Below, piece after piece: positions 43,878 through 53,036 of a stretch of 64,000 nucleotides of DNA. Both the position numbers and the translations under genes were made by a program. Position 1 is the stretch's first letter. Every line of letters begins with the position of its first letter. The stretch is from assembly GCF_000612805.1 (NCBI RefSeq), contig NZ_HG964403.1, forward strand, positions 930,001 through 994,000, read 5' to 3'. Under the pieces are notes generated by a model. It saw nothing but the letters and a program-made list of their open reading frames with translations. It was not told the origin of the DNA and searched no databases. This stretch comes from Bacillus ndiopicus. GTDB lineage: Bacteria; Bacillota; Bacilli; Bacillales_A; Planococcaceae.

Positions 43878-45212
43878 TTGGGTAAGTACACAAAAGAAGA
43901 TATTAAAAAACTGGTGCAAGAGCAAGAAGTAAAATTTATTCGATTGCAGTTCACTGATATTTTAGGAACGATTAAAAACGTAGAAATTCCAGTTAGTCAA
44001 TTAGACAAAGCGTTAGATAATAAAATGATGTTCGATGGTTCTTCGATTGAAGGCTTCGTCCGCATTGAAGAGTCAGATATGTATTTATTCCCTGACTACG
44101 ATTCATTTATGATTTTCCCATGGACTGCTGAAAAAGGGAAAGTAGCACGCTTTATTTGTGATATTGCAAACCCAAATGGCACACCTTTTGCAGGTGATCC
44201 ACGCTCAAATTTAAAACGTGTACTAAAAGAAATGGAAGAAATGGGCTTCACTAATTTTAATTTAGGGCCTGAACCAGAATTTTTCTTATTTAAGCTTGAC
44301 CAAAAAGGCGAACCGACTTTAGAAGTGAATGATCATGGAGGCTATTTCGATTTAGCACCAACAGATTTAGGTGAAAACTGCCGCCGTGATATCGTACTTG
44401 AACTAGAGGAGATGGGCTTTGAAATTGAAGCATCTCACCATGAAGTAGCACCAGGTCAGCACGAAATTGACTTTAAATATGCCGATGCAATCAAAGCATG
44501 TGACAATATCCAAACATTTAAATTAGTAGTGAAAACAATCGCTCGTAAACATGGTTTACACGCAACATTTATGCCAAAGCCTTTATTTGGTGAAGCTGGG
44601 TCAGGAATGCACTTTAACGTTTCTTTATTTAAAGGAAAAGAGAATGCATTTTATGATGAGCAGACGGAGCTAGGTCTATCTGAGACAGCAATGCAATTTA
44701 TGGCTGGTGTATTAGAGCACGTACAAGGCTTTACGGCAATTACAAACCCAACGGTAAACTCATATAAACGTTTAGTACCAGGTTATGAAGCACCTTGCTA
44801 TGTAGCATGGTCAGCACAAAACCGTTCACCATTAATTCGTATCCCATCATCACGTGGCATTTCAACACGTGTGGAAGTGCGTTCTGTAGACCCATCTGCA
44901 AACCCATACTTAGCAATGGCTGTTATTTTAGAAGCTGGTTTAGAGGGAATCCGTCAAAAGATGACACCACCCCCAGCAGTAAACCGCAATATTTATGTAA
45001 TGACAGAGGAAGAACGTCAAGCAAATGGCATTGAAAATCTACCGGCTGCATTAGACGACGCATTAGTTTTATTAGCGAAAGATAAAGTTGTACAAAAAGC
45101 ATTAGGCGAGCATATTTATGCGAACTTTAAAGAAGCAAAAGAAATCGAGTTTGAAATGTATCGCTCAACTGTCCACCAATGGGAACGCGACCATTATTTG
45201 AAGATGTATTAA
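43878..45212 (+). CDS. glnA: glutamine synthetase, type I-alpha
   Basis: A 444-residue dodecameric enzyme forming glutamine from glutamate, ammonia and [32 protein letters not shown], the ATP site around [17 protein letters not shown] and the inhibitor-contact arginine region NRSPLIRIP are all typical. There is no adenylylation-type insert. TTG 43878 gives MGKYTKED, matching the B. subtilis start and length; a GTG at 43869 would add three residues. AGGAG lies 10 nt upstream. It ends in a strong terminator. Confidence 0.97.
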   Translation: MGKYTKEDIKKLVQEQEVKFIRLQFTDILGTIKNVEIPVSQLDKALDNKMMFDGSSIEGFVRIEESDMYLFPDYDSFMIFPWTAEKGKVARFICDIANPNGTPFAGDPRSNLKRVLKEMEEMGFTNFNLGPEPEFFLFKLDQKGEPTLEVNDHGGYFDLAPTDLGENCRRDIVLELEEMGFEIEASHHEVAPGQHEIDFKYADAIKACDNIQTFKLVVKTIARKHGLHATFMPKPLFGEAGSGMHFNVSLFKGKENAFYDEQTELGLSETAMQFMAGVLEHVQGFTAITNPTVNSYKRLVPGYEAPCYVAWSAQNRSPLIRIPSSRGISTRVEVRSVDPSANPYLAMAVILEAGLEGIRQKMTPPPAVNRNIYVMTEEERQANGIENLPAALDDALVLLAKDKVVQKALGEHIYANFKEAKEIEFEMYRSTVHQWERDHYLKMY

Positions 45213-45214
45213 GA

Positions 45215-45255
45215 GAAAAGCGTTGGAGCTATTAGGTTCCAACGCTTTTATTTTA
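45215..45255 (+). terminator. terminator of glnRA
   Basis: AAAAGCGTTGGA pairs exactly with TCCAACGCTTTT and is followed by ATTTTATC. Confidence 0.85.
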
Positions 45256-45257
45256 TC

Positions 45258-45519
45258 TTGATTCAGCAATGTTTTTATGCGACGAGTAATCGCAGGAGCA
45301 ATGTTTTTATGCGACGAGTAATCGCAGGAGCAATGTTTTTACTGCGACGAGTAATCGCAGGAGCAAATCTTTCCTATTGCGAAAGCGAAGCGCCAGATAC
45401 AGAAAGCCCCCATCCCCATAGAGAGGAGATAAATGCCCTAGCAGATGTAATAGATTTTGAAGAGTTTCCCTCGCAATCTCGAAAAAATTTGGACAAGAAT
45501 TAGCCGAGGCGTAATTGAT
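45258..45519 (+). repeat. dispersed repeat element with three 32/33-bp units and long tail
   Basis: TTGATTCAGCAA (45258-45269) is followed by TGCGACGAGTAATCGCAGG units at 45278, 45310 and 45343. A tail follows with GCGAAGCGCCAGATACAGAA and, further on, GATTTTGAAGAG, CTCGAAAAAATTTGGAC and GTAATTGAT. The last parts are shared with the copy ending near 50745. It fills most of the gap between glnA and the next gene. Confidence 0.75.
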
Positions 45520-45610
45520 AAGGTATTTTTATCTGAAATTATAAAAATAATATAGAAATTCCTCCATTTACTGTGTATAGTGTTATTAGACTATTTGGAG
45601 GAGGTTTAAT

Positions 45611-46060
45611 GTGGGAATTGTAATTGCAATTGCGTTTATTATAATTGGTCTTATAGTCGTAGTAATGCTTTTTGCAGCCGCGATAAGTAGTGCGAACTTA
45701 AGGGATCAAAAGCGAAGAGAATTAAAAACAAAGAAAAAGAATTTAAATGCGTTAGTACATACAACTTTAAAGCATTCGGCAGGATTGCCATTACCTCATG
45801 ATACAATATGCGATTTCTACTACAGCAATGACAAGATTGTAATTGAGGGTGGAGGCAGTACATTTAATTTATCTTCTACTAAAATAATCGACATTACTCT
45901 GAAAACTGAAAATAACATGAACTTAATTATAGCTTATGATAACGATTACGGAATACCAAGGTATATTAGTTTTGATGCATCTGGTAGTTTTAAAGCAATA
46001 AAAATAGTTACCTTGTTTAAAAAGCAGCCCAGGGCTACACGTCGATCGATTGAATTATAA
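45611..46060 (+). CDS. membrane-anchored protein of unknown function
   Basis: A 149-residue protein with one N-terminal membrane helix (IVIAIAFIIIGLIVVVMLFA) and a basic segment after it (RDQKRRELKTKKK). A soluble domain of beta character follows. I do not recognise the family. The start is GTG with GGAGG upstream. It stands alone downstream of a repeat element. Confidence 0.65.
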   Translation: MGIVIAIAFIIIGLIVVVMLFAAAISSANLRDQKRRELKTKKKNLNALVHTTLKHSAGLPLPHDTICDFYYSNDKIVIEGGGSTFNLSSTKIIDITLKTENNMNLIIAYDNDYGIPRYISFDASGSFKAIKIVTLFKKQPRATRRSIEL

Positions 46061-46151
46061 ATGTTTTTATTATGCCAAATTGAGAGTGTATGTAAACTAC
46101 ATCTAAAAGTATCATATTTAATAAAGTATAAGGTTTCTTTAATACAACTTA

Positions 46152-46209
46152 AAAATGTACCCTGTAAGCTAGATTAGTCTAAAGCGTCTATCTTATAGGG
46201 TACATTTTA
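46152..46209. terminator. terminator between the unknown membrane protein and the M23 gene
   Basis: AAATGTACCCT and TAAG pair with CTTA and AGGGTACATTT, with an inner AGA/TCT pair. It can serve both converging genes. Confidence 0.75.
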
Positions 46210-46267
46210 TTGGCCTTATGGTTCTGTATATTATTTTAAGTAGCCATGCATTAAATCAAATTAGTTT

Positions 46268-47539
46268 TTAAAAAGGAACATAGCGTAAAGGATTAACGTG
46301 ACCGACTTTTTGTCCAGCCCAAGTACCAGTATGTAATTCAAAATGTAGGTGTGGTCCAGTTACACGACCTGTCATACCCATTTTACCGATTTCTTGTCCT
46401 TTTGAAACGGTTTGACCGGATGTTACACCAATGGAACTCATATGAGCATTTACAGATGTAAAGATTTCACCATTAATTGAATGTGTTACTATAACAACAT
46501 TACCATAGGTGCTTAGCGGCGCAGCGTATGAAACTATACCATCTGCAGCAGCAACGATAGGTGTGCCTATGGAATTCGCAACATCCGTGCCGTAATGGAA
46601 CTCTTTTCCGCCAAAGTTTCTCCAGCCATATGGGGAAGTTAAAACACCCTTTGCTGGGGTTGTCCATGTACCGCTGGATGTCACAGGTAATACTGTTGAA
46701 CCAGCAGCTTGGCTTCTTTCTTTACGTCTTTGCTCTTCCTGACGTGCCAACTCGGCTATACGTTTTTGTTCAGCAATAATTTTAGCTTCTAAGTCTTTGC
46801 TAATTTCATGAACTTCTTGATATTCTGCTTCCAGAAGTTCTTTTGAATCCTTAAGTTTTTCTTGTTCAGCTTCTAATTGATCAATTAAAGTCGTTTTATC
46901 AGCTTTTTGGCTATCTAATTGTGCTTTTAGAGATACTAATTCATCATGACTTTTTTTAAGAGATGCGCGCTTGTCTTCTAACACTGCTTTCTTCTTTTCT
47001 AATGCATCTATATCCTTTGCTTGCTCCGCCATTATATTACGATCTGCTTCCATTAATGTATCTACAGCTGAAAAGCGATCAATAAAATCTACAAAACTAT
47101 TTGCACCTAACAATACATCGAGATAACTAATGGGACCACCGCTTACCTGAACAGCACGTGCACGCTCCCTTAATAGTGCATCTCGATTATTAATTTTCTC
47201 TTCTAAACCTTTTATATCATTTTGCAAACTTTCAATTTCTTCATTTGTCAGATTAATATCCTTGTTTAACTTTGCGATTTTATCCTCTGTTGTAGTTATT
47301 TTTTTATTTAGCTCTAATATTTGCTCCAGTAATTTTTCTTGTTTTTTTTGGTTCGCTTGAATATTATTCTCTTTATCTTTAATTTCACTATTTAATTCTG
47401 TCTTTTTTTGCTCCATCTCAGATTGCTTACCTTTTAAATTACTTAAAGTATTTGCAGTGGCTTGCGAACCAAATAATAATGTTGAAATTAACAACATAGA
47501 AGTTCCAGTCAAAGCATAGTTAGTTAACTTTTTCTTCAA
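46268..47539 (-). CDS. secreted M23 peptidoglycan endopeptidase with N-terminal coiled coil
   Basis: A 423-residue exported protein. A signal peptide (MKKKLTNYALTGTSMLLIST) is followed by a long PcsB/EnvC-like coiled coil to about residue 270. A C-terminal M23 domain contains FHYGTDVA, VNAHMS and HLHFE, the zinc-binding residues. Proteins of this build act at the cell wall during division or elongation, often gated by the coiled coil. The start is TTG with GGGGGA 8 nt upstream. No FtsEX genes are adjacent. Confidence 0.92.
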   Translation of the reverse strand: MKKKLTNYALTGTSMLLISTLLFGSQATANTLSNLKGKQSEMEQKKTELNSEIKDKENNIQANQKKQEKLLEQILELNKKITTTEDKIAKLNKDINLTNEEIESLQNDIKGLEEKINNRDALLRERARAVQVSGGPISYLDVLLGANSFVDFIDRFSAVDTLMEADRNIMAEQAKDIDALEKKKAVLEDKRASLKKSHDELVSLKAQLDSQKADKTTLIDQLEAEQEKLKDSKELLEAEYQEVHEISKDLEAKIIAEQKRIAELARQEEQRRKERSQAAGSTVLPVTSSGTWTTPAKGVLTSPYGWRNFGGKEFHYGTDVANSIGTPIVAAADGIVSYAAPLSTYGNVVIVTHSINGEIFTSVNAHMSSIGVTSGQTVSKGQEIGKMGMTGRVTGPHLHFELHTGTWAGQKVGHVNPLRYVPF

Positions 47540-47691
47540 TTAATAAATCCCCCTACTGCAATAAATCGATAAATAGCTATTGTTTATTCTATTTTATTGT
47601 TTATTTTTAACAAGTTAATTGTACCATTTAATATCAATAGTTAATTTTACAGTTTGATTTCAAATGTATGCAGAAATTATGCACTTCTTTT

Positions 47692-47723
47692 ACAAAAAAG
47701 GATTGAACAAATAATGTCAATCC
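47692..47723 (-). terminator. terminator of the ZIP gene
   Basis: On the minus strand GGATTGA pairs with TCAATCC and is followed by TTTTTTG. Confidence 0.7.
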
Positions 47724-47741
47724 AAGTGTAACGCTATTGAA

Positions 47742-48458
47742 TTATAATAATAATTTTAGATAGACCCCTATTATTCCCAGTCCTATTAAAGTACTAACTA
47801 AAGCTTTAAATATTGAAGGTTTAATAAGTACTGGGTATAAAATTTCTGATATAGTCACCATAAAAATAATCCCGATGGTAAAGCTTATTAAAATCGTATT
47901 TATTAATTGGGAATCTAATCCTAAAAATCCGCCAATAAAGACTCCTAAAGAAACAGGAATTGATACAATGAAGGCAGCTAAAATACCAATAAAAATATTT
48001 ATACCTGCTAAAATTAAAGGCGTGAACAAAATAATTCCTTCAGGGATACTATGAAATATGAGAGTTTGCAATAAGGTAATTGTAAAATCAGATTTTTGAT
48101 TCGCACCTAAAATAATTCCCATAGGTATATTGTGAACCGAAAAACTAAACATTAATAATAAACCTGTACGAATATACAATCTTTTTTTTGATGTGCTCTT
48201 AGTATCATTGTTAGAGTGCAGTCTATTATGTAATATTTCGAATACAATTACTCCTACAGCAAGCCCAATAGAGGTGATTAACCAACCCCCTAGTTCAACT
48301 GCCTCAGGGAAAATCTCGAAACTAATCAGTCCCAAAATTATACCAGCACAAAGACCATAAATGATGTCTACCTTTTGTTGTAGTCCCTTAAAAAGCCAAG
48401 CAATAATTCCACCTATTAGCATACCTGAAGAAGTACATAGAAATCCTAATAACCACAT
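47742..48458 (-). CDS. ZIP-family metal transporter
   Basis: A 238-residue membrane protein with about eight membrane segments. The metal-site helices read SVHNIPMGIILG (helix 4) and FHSIPEGIIL (helix 5), the ZIP pattern. The first HNxPxG has Met where Glu is usual. A histidine-containing loop (HNRLHSNND) lies between segments. The family imports zinc, iron or manganese; the metal is not decided here. It is monocistronic on the minus strand. Confidence 0.88.
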   Translation of the reverse strand: MWLLGFLCTSSGMLIGGIIAWLFKGLQQKVDIIYGLCAGIILGLISFEIFPEAVELGGWLITSIGLAVGVIVFEILHNRLHSNNDTKSTSKKRLYIRTGLLLMFSFSVHNIPMGIILGANQKSDFTITLLQTLIFHSIPEGIILFTPLILAGINIFIGILAAFIVSIPVSLGVFIGGFLGLDSQLINTILISFTIGIIFMVTISEILYPVLIKPSIFKALVSTLIGLGIIGVYLKLLL

Positions 48459-48799
48459 TCCACATGATCACCTTTCAAAGATTATAATTAGTGGTATGAT
48501 TATTGGAGTGGGTTTATGAATATCTCAATTGGTGACAAGTTGCCATAAAGGTATATTTGAATATGAGGCATTTGGCGAATAAGATATTGAAATGTGTTTG
48601 TACCAAACTATTAACACATTCAAAACTGATCGTCTATAAGAATGTGATTATTATTTGAAGATGTATTATAGGAAGTTTAAGAAACAAGAAATTTTAGTTA
48701 CTATTCAAAAATACTTTGTTATAAGGAGAAAGGATGCTTAGTGATTTAGGGAGCATCCTTTTAAAATAGGTTTATGCGGTCAAAATGAAGAACTTTTAG
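48459..48799. other. gap with a possible glnA-like fragment and a hairpin
   Basis: No intact gene is seen. ATTATTTGAAGATGTATTA near 48650 is identical to the 3' end of glnA and sits in a similar sequence context. AAAGGATGCT and AGCATCCTTT form a terminator-like hairpin at 48729-48763. Confidence 0.4.
48729..48763. terminator. hairpin terminator
   Basis: AAAGGATGCT pairs exactly with AGCATCCTTT over a 13-15-nt loop and is followed by TTAAAA. It may end the coiled-coil gene on the minus strand. Confidence 0.55.
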
Positions 48800-49132
48800 T
48801 CATGAAGAAATCGCCTTTTCTATAATTTTTACATCTGTTTCCACATCATCGATTCTTTTGGTGAGGCTTTGGATTATAAATTGCACTTCGATATTTTTTA
48901 CCGTTTGTTCTCGAATCACTTTGGTTGCTGAGCTGTTTTCGCGAACTTCTACCGTTACCGCTTCTAACCGTGCAATCATAGAACTAAATTGAGTTTTTAA
49001 AGAATCTAATCGAATATTCATGGAAACAAATGGGGAATCTAAGGAATTCAATTTTGTTTCAATCTTATCTAAACGTTGCTCAAAATGATCAAATTTATGA
49101 ACAATTAATTCTAGTAATTCGCGGTCAAACAT
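48800..49132 (-). CDS. small coiled-coil protein of unknown function
   Basis: A 110-residue acidic protein with heptad-like helices throughout (FEQRLDKIETKLNSLD, LEAVTVEVRENSS, SLTKRIDDVETDV). It has no membrane segment or signal peptide. I do not recognise a family; similar short proteins often occur near mobile or accessory regions. AAGGAGC lies before the start. Confidence 0.65.
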   Translation of the reverse strand: MFDRELLELIVHKFDHFEQRLDKIETKLNSLDSPFVSMNIRLDSLKTQFSSMIARLEAVTVEVRENSSATKVIREQTVKNIEVQFIIQSLTKRIDDVETDVKIIEKAISS

Positions 49133-49250
49133 TTTTTCAGCTCCTTTTTGATTGGTTTTTCTACAACAATAATAACTAATTGTTAATCATATTTATTCCC
49201 CGACTAAAAATGAACATGATAAACTATATCTATATTTGTTTAACTAAATT

Positions 49251-49299
49251 TATAATACAACAAAAGAGAACTTAATGCAACTTGTAAATTCTCTTTTGT
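49251..49299 (+). promoter_or_regulatory. -10 box and 11-bp hairpin before the XRE gene
   Basis: TATAAT (49251-49256) is followed at once by ACAAAAGAGAA (49260-49270), an exact complement of TTCTCTTTTGT (49289-49299). The repeat may be an operator for the adjacent XRE regulator or a leader hairpin. No good -35 box was found. Confidence 0.4.
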
Positions 49300-49321
49300 T
49301 TATATATGAGGTGAAAAGTAT

Positions 49322-49732
49322 ATGAATGTGAACTTTAAGGGCGTTGGTGAGCGTATTGCTGCCAAAATTAAGGAGCAAAAATTAAAGCAAATAGATGTAG
49401 CAAGAGCAACAGGAATTTCTAAAAATGCTATTAGCAATTACATTAACGGCAATCGAATTCCTGATACGGAGTCAATTTATAAGCTAGCTACCTTCTTTTC
49501 TGTATCAATCGAGTGGTTGCTAATAGGGGAAAAGTGTTATTCCACAGCCTCGGAAATATTGACTGCAAGTGAAGCTAATACACAGTATAACACTCAAAAT
49601 AAAGAAGATAAGGCCATTATCCAAAAGCTACTTCTATTAAATGAAAGGCAAAAAGGCAAGATTGAAGAGAGGATAGATATGCTACTTCTGGAGACAATGG
49701 GCAATACAGATACTATAATTGAGAACGACTAG
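49322..49732 (+). CDS. XRE-family transcriptional regulator
   Basis: A 136-residue protein. The N-terminal helix-turn-helix (LKQIDVARATGISKNAISNY) matches phage-repressor-like regulators, and FSVSIEWLLIGE ends the domain. The C-terminal half is helical and charged, perhaps for dimerisation. GAGGTGAAAAG precedes the ATG. It lies 15 bp before an AlkD-like gene, so they are probably one operon. No phage genes are near. Confidence 0.85.
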   Translation: MNVNFKGVGERIAAKIKEQKLKQIDVARATGISKNAISNYINGNRIPDTESIYKLATFFSVSIEWLLIGEKCYSTASEILTASEANTQYNTQNKEDKAIIQKLLLLNERQKGKIEERIDMLLLETMGNTDTIIEND

Positions 49733-49747
49733 AAAGGGTGAGTTTAT

Positions 49748-50455
49748 ATGGATTTTCAAACAGTGATGCAAGAGCTAGAAGCATTGGGAAAAGAGCGCAC
49801 GAAAAAAATATATTGCTCTAATGGTGCAAAAGAGCCTGTTTTTGGTGTTGCAACAGGTGCTATGAAGCCGATGGTAAAAAAAATTAAAACGAATCAAGAG
49901 CTTGCTGAAGAGCTATACGCGACTGGTAATTATGACGCGATGTATTTTGCGGGTGTTATTGCAGAGCCAAACACGATGACGGAGGCCGACTATAACCGTT
50001 GGATTGAGCAAGCGTATTTTTATATGCTATCAGATTATGTTGTGGCGGTTACGTTAGCGGAAGCCGATATTGCCCAGCAAGTAGCGGATAAATGGATTGC
50101 AAGTGGTGAGGAGCTGAAAATGTCGGCGGGCTATAGCTGTTACTGTTGGTTATTAGGCAATCGTAAGGATGAGGAATTTTCACAAAGTAAGCTTGCAAGT
50201 ATGTTAGAAGCTGTGAAAGATACAATTCATGCTGCACCTGAGCGAGCTAAATCTGCAATGAATAATTTTGTGACAACTGTTGGTGTATCTTTTAAACCAT
50301 TGCATGAGGAAGCACTTTTAGTTGCGAAAGAAATAGGGGTTGTTGAAATGAAGAAGGATGGTAAAAAAAGCAGCTTCTTGAACGCACTACAAAACATTGA
50401 AAAAGAGATAGAAAGAGGTCGCATAGGCTTTAAGCGCAAACATGTAAGGTGTTAA
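49748..50455 (+). CDS. DNA alkylation repair (AlkD-like) HEAT-repeat protein
   Basis: A 235-residue helical protein of the DNA-alkylation-repair family, which removes alkylated bases without flipping them in studied AlkD members. The start KKIYCSNGAKEPVFGVATGAM is characteristic of one subfamily. Aromatic residues lie in AGYSCYCWLLGNR. Catalytic competence cannot be judged by eye. GAAAGGGTG precedes the ATG. The stop codon TAA overlaps the first bases of a repeat element. Confidence 0.82.
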   Translation: MDFQTVMQELEALGKERTKKIYCSNGAKEPVFGVATGAMKPMVKKIKTNQELAEELYATGNYDAMYFAGVIAEPNTMTEADYNRWIEQAYFYMLSDYVVAVTLAEADIAQQVADKWIASGEELKMSAGYSCYCWLLGNRKDEEFSQSKLASMLEAVKDTIHAAPERAKSAMNNFVTTVGVSFKPLHEEALLVAKEIGVVEMKKDGKKSSFLNALQNIEKEIERGRIGFKRKHVRC

Positions 50456-50745
50456 CTTGATTCAGCAAATCGTTACTGCGACGAGTAATCGCAGGAGCAA
50501 ATGTTTGTTGTATCGAAAGTGAAGCGTCAGATACAGAAGTCTGCCACTTCTATAAGTGGCTGTATGAATGCAGGAAAAGTAAAAAAATCAGAGGGAGTGC
50601 CAAGCTCCCAACTCTTGCGGTTACTCGTCGCAGAAAAACTTTGCTGATTCAAGTTAAGCCTCCGGCGGATGTCGCAGATTTTGAAGGGGAGTTTTCGAGC
50701 AAGCTCGAAAAAATCTGGACGCAATTACGCCAAGGCATAATTGAT
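50452..50745 (+). repeat. dispersed repeat element with 41-bp inverted termini and a shared tail
   Basis: The left arm 50452-50492 (TTAACTTGATTCAGCAAA at its start) and the right arm 50617-50657 are inverted copies with about 5 mismatches over 41 bp. Each holds CTGCGACGAGTAAYCGC. Between them lie GTATCGAAAG...AGATAC and CCACTTCTATAAGTGG hairpins. After the right arm come GATTTTGAAGGGGAG, the palindrome TTTTCGAGCAAGCTCGAAAA and ATAATTGAT. No coding frame is supported. Confidence 0.75.
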
Positions 50746-50837
50746 TTTTGTAAAATTTGTTAAGTTCCTTGAATGGGCTTGTTTCTAATTGGCAAGTTGA
50801 TTACACTTAAAATTAGGAACTAGGGGGAGGAAGCGCT

Positions 50838-51380
50838 ATGAGAAAAAGTATTGCAATTGATATGGATCAAGTGTTAGCGAATTTTTATAAAAAACTTTGT
50901 CAAACAGTGAATGAAAATTTCAACACAAATTATACAAATGAAGAGTTTTTAGCAGGATCAAGACGTGACTTACCTGAGGAGCAAACAAAAAGACTGTATG
51001 AATTAATGAATGAACCAGACTTTTTCCGTGATTTAGAAGTGCTAGATGCTGATGCAATAGAAGTTGTAAGAAAATTGCAGGAGCATTTTGATATTTATAT
51101 AGCAACAGCAGCAATGGAAGTACCAGGCTCATTTAAGGCGAAATACAATTGGCTAATGCAGTATTTCCCATTTTTAAATAAGCAAAATATCGTTTTTTGT
51201 GGTACCAAATCGGTTATACATACCGACTATTTAATTGATGATAGCCCATATCAGCTAGAGGCATTTAAAGGTACAGGTATTTTATATTCAATGCCATACA
51301 ACGAAGCAACAGAAGGTTTTATTCGAATGAATAATTGGAAAGAGATTGAAATATACTTCCAAGAGCAACTAGTAAAATAA
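50838..51380 (+). CDS. 5'(3')-deoxyribonucleotidase-like HAD phosphatase
   Basis: A 180-residue HAD-superfamily enzyme. The N-terminal DMDQVLA (D at residues 8 and 10) is the nucleophile motif, IATAAME the second motif, and LIDDSPYQ the metal-binding aspartates. The pattern fits the NT5C type that dephosphorylates deoxynucleotides. GGGGGAGG precedes the ATG. It is monocistronic with a terminator. Confidence 0.88.
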   Translation: MRKSIAIDMDQVLANFYKKLCQTVNENFNTNYTNEEFLAGSRRDLPEEQTKRLYELMNEPDFFRDLEVLDADAIEVVRKLQEHFDIYIATAAMEVPGSFKAKYNWLMQYFPFLNKQNIVFCGTKSVIHTDYLIDDSPYQLEAFKGTGILYSMPYNEATEGFIRMNNWKEIEIYFQEQLVK

Positions 51381-51390
51381 TGAAAAATAA

Positions 51391-51425
51391 CAAAGTCTCT
51401 CATTGTTATGAGGGGCTTTATTTTT
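51391..51425 (+). terminator. terminator of the nucleotidase gene
   Basis: CAAAGTCTCTCA pairs with TGAGGGGCTTTA through wobble pairs and is followed by TTTTTG. Confidence 0.7.
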
Positions 51426-51535
51426 GGATATTAGTTGATTTTATATTCAGAAAAATAAAACTACTTTATTGATTTCATGATGATTAATCGCTATCCTTAA
51501 GACAGATCATTGAGTAACAAAAAGGAGGCATTTTC

Positions 51536-52792
51536 ATGACAGCAACTCTCGAAGGAAAAGTCTTGCCAAATGTAAAAGAGGCAATTGAAAATTTAATAAA
51601 GGATCCAGCTGTGCAAAAAGGATTTAAATTTATTGAAGCAGACCATCAACATACTATCGAAGAGCAAATTGAAATTACGGAAATTCCTGCACCACCATTT
51701 AAAGAGCGGAAACGAGCAGAGAATTTTATGCATCGTTTACAGGAGCTGAATGTGCAAAATATACATATGGATAGTGAGGGCAATGTGTACGGATTTAGAT
51801 TAGGAACCGGCAATGGGCCAAAAATAGTTATTTCAGCCCATTTAGATACAGTGTTTCCAGAAGGGACAGATGTAACAGTAAAATCAAAAAATGGTGTTTT
51901 ATATGCGCCAGGAATTAGTGATGATACACGTGGGCTAGCGGAACTCTTGGCAGTTATTCGCGCAATAAATGAAGCAAATATCAAAAATATTGGGGATATT
52001 ATTTTTTGCGGGACAGTGGGGGAAGAAGGTGCTGGAGATTTGCGTGGCGTGAAAGCTTTCTTTAACGACCATCAAGATATTGATGGATTTATTTCGATTG
52101 ACGGACCAGAATCAAATGGCATCGTTTATTTAGGAGCAGGTAGCTATCGTTATAACATTACATATAAAGGACCGGGTGGACATAGTTTTGGTGCATTTGG
52201 ATTACCTAGTGCAACACATGCTTTAGGAAGAGCGATTGCAAATATAGCAGATTTACAAACGCCAAGTGACCCTAAAACGACTTTCACTGTAGGTGAAGTG
52301 ACTGGTGGAACTACTGTGAATGCGATTGCGGCAGAAGCAAGTATGAAAGTCGATTTGCGTTCGAGTGAAAAGAAGGAGCTAGATGAGTTAGCTGAAAAAT
52401 TTTTAGCCATTGTGCAAAAAGCTGCAGACGATGAAAATAAACGTTGGGAGACGGATGCAATTACTGTTGAAATTGATAAGTTTGGTAATCGTCCTTCAGC
52501 AAAGCAAGCGTATGAAGAGGTCATTGTACAGGCAGCGTGGGCAGCCATTGAAGCAACAGGTGAAACACCTAAACTCACTGGACCTAGTAGTACGGATGCT
52601 AACTACCCGTTAAGCATTGGTGTCCCATCCATTACATTAGGGCGTGGTGGCAAGGGAGGCGGTGCTCATACACTAGGTGAGTGGTTTAACCCAACAGATG
52701 GACATATCGGTATACAAAAAAACTTTCTTACGCTTTTAAGTCTTGTTGGTGTAGAAGGTGTTTGTGCACCGCTTTTACAAAAGAAAAATTAA
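51536..52792 (+). CDS. M20-family metallopeptidase
   Basis: A 418-residue zinc peptidase. SAHLDTVF carries the first metal ligand and catalytic Asp, APGISDDTRG the bridging Asp, and VGEEGAGDLRG the catalytic Glu and a ligand. A small dimerisation domain (GPGGHSFGAFG) lies in the middle, and GGGAHTLGEWF near the end gives the last histidine. No signal peptide is seen. It resembles tripeptidase-T-like or carboxypeptidase-like members; the substrate is open. AAAGGAGGC precedes the ATG. Confidence 0.9.
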   Translation: MTATLEGKVLPNVKEAIENLIKDPAVQKGFKFIEADHQHTIEEQIEITEIPAPPFKERKRAENFMHRLQELNVQNIHMDSEGNVYGFRLGTGNGPKIVISAHLDTVFPEGTDVTVKSKNGVLYAPGISDDTRGLAELLAVIRAINEANIKNIGDIIFCGTVGEEGAGDLRGVKAFFNDHQDIDGFISIDGPESNGIVYLGAGSYRYNITYKGPGGHSFGAFGLPSATHALGRAIANIADLQTPSDPKTTFTVGEVTGGTTVNAIAAEASMKVDLRSSEKKELDELAEKFLAIVQKAADDENKRWETDAITVEIDKFGNRPSAKQAYEEVIVQAAWAAIEATGETPKLTGPSSTDANYPLSIGVPSITLGRGGKGGGAHTLGEWFNPTDGHIGIQKNFLTLLSLVGVEGVCAPLLQKKN

Positions 52793-52796
52793 AGTG

Positions 52797-52832
52797 TAGC
52801 TATCGGGAATTTTCCTTTCCCGATAGCTGTTT
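52797..52832 (+). terminator. terminator of the M20 peptidase gene
   Basis: AGCTATCGGGAA pairs exactly with TTCCCGATAGCT and is followed by GTTTCC. The T-run is poor. Confidence 0.7.
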
Positions 52833-53036
52833 CCACATTCCTTAAAATAAAGCCTTGAAAAAAGATATGGAGCTCTAATCCTATATTTCTGCAAAACTAC
52901 ACCATATATTTTCTCCTATAGTAAATAACCTTCCTACTACTTTCTCCTTAATTTTCCCGTAATTCGCAATAAACCTAATAATAATTACATTCTGCCTATG
53001 ATAAAATGTACAAAAAGTAAAAGGTAGGTGGGGGGA

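Noticed and set aside
45258..45503. An 81-codon open frame in the repeat element after glnA
   Set aside because: It reads through three near-identical repeat units, has no ribosome site and is made of repeated peptide RRVIAGA; the sequence is explained by the repeat element.
49322..50455. Prophage or integrative element remnant
   Set aside because: An XRE regulator is present, but no integrase, structural genes or attachment sites were found nearby.
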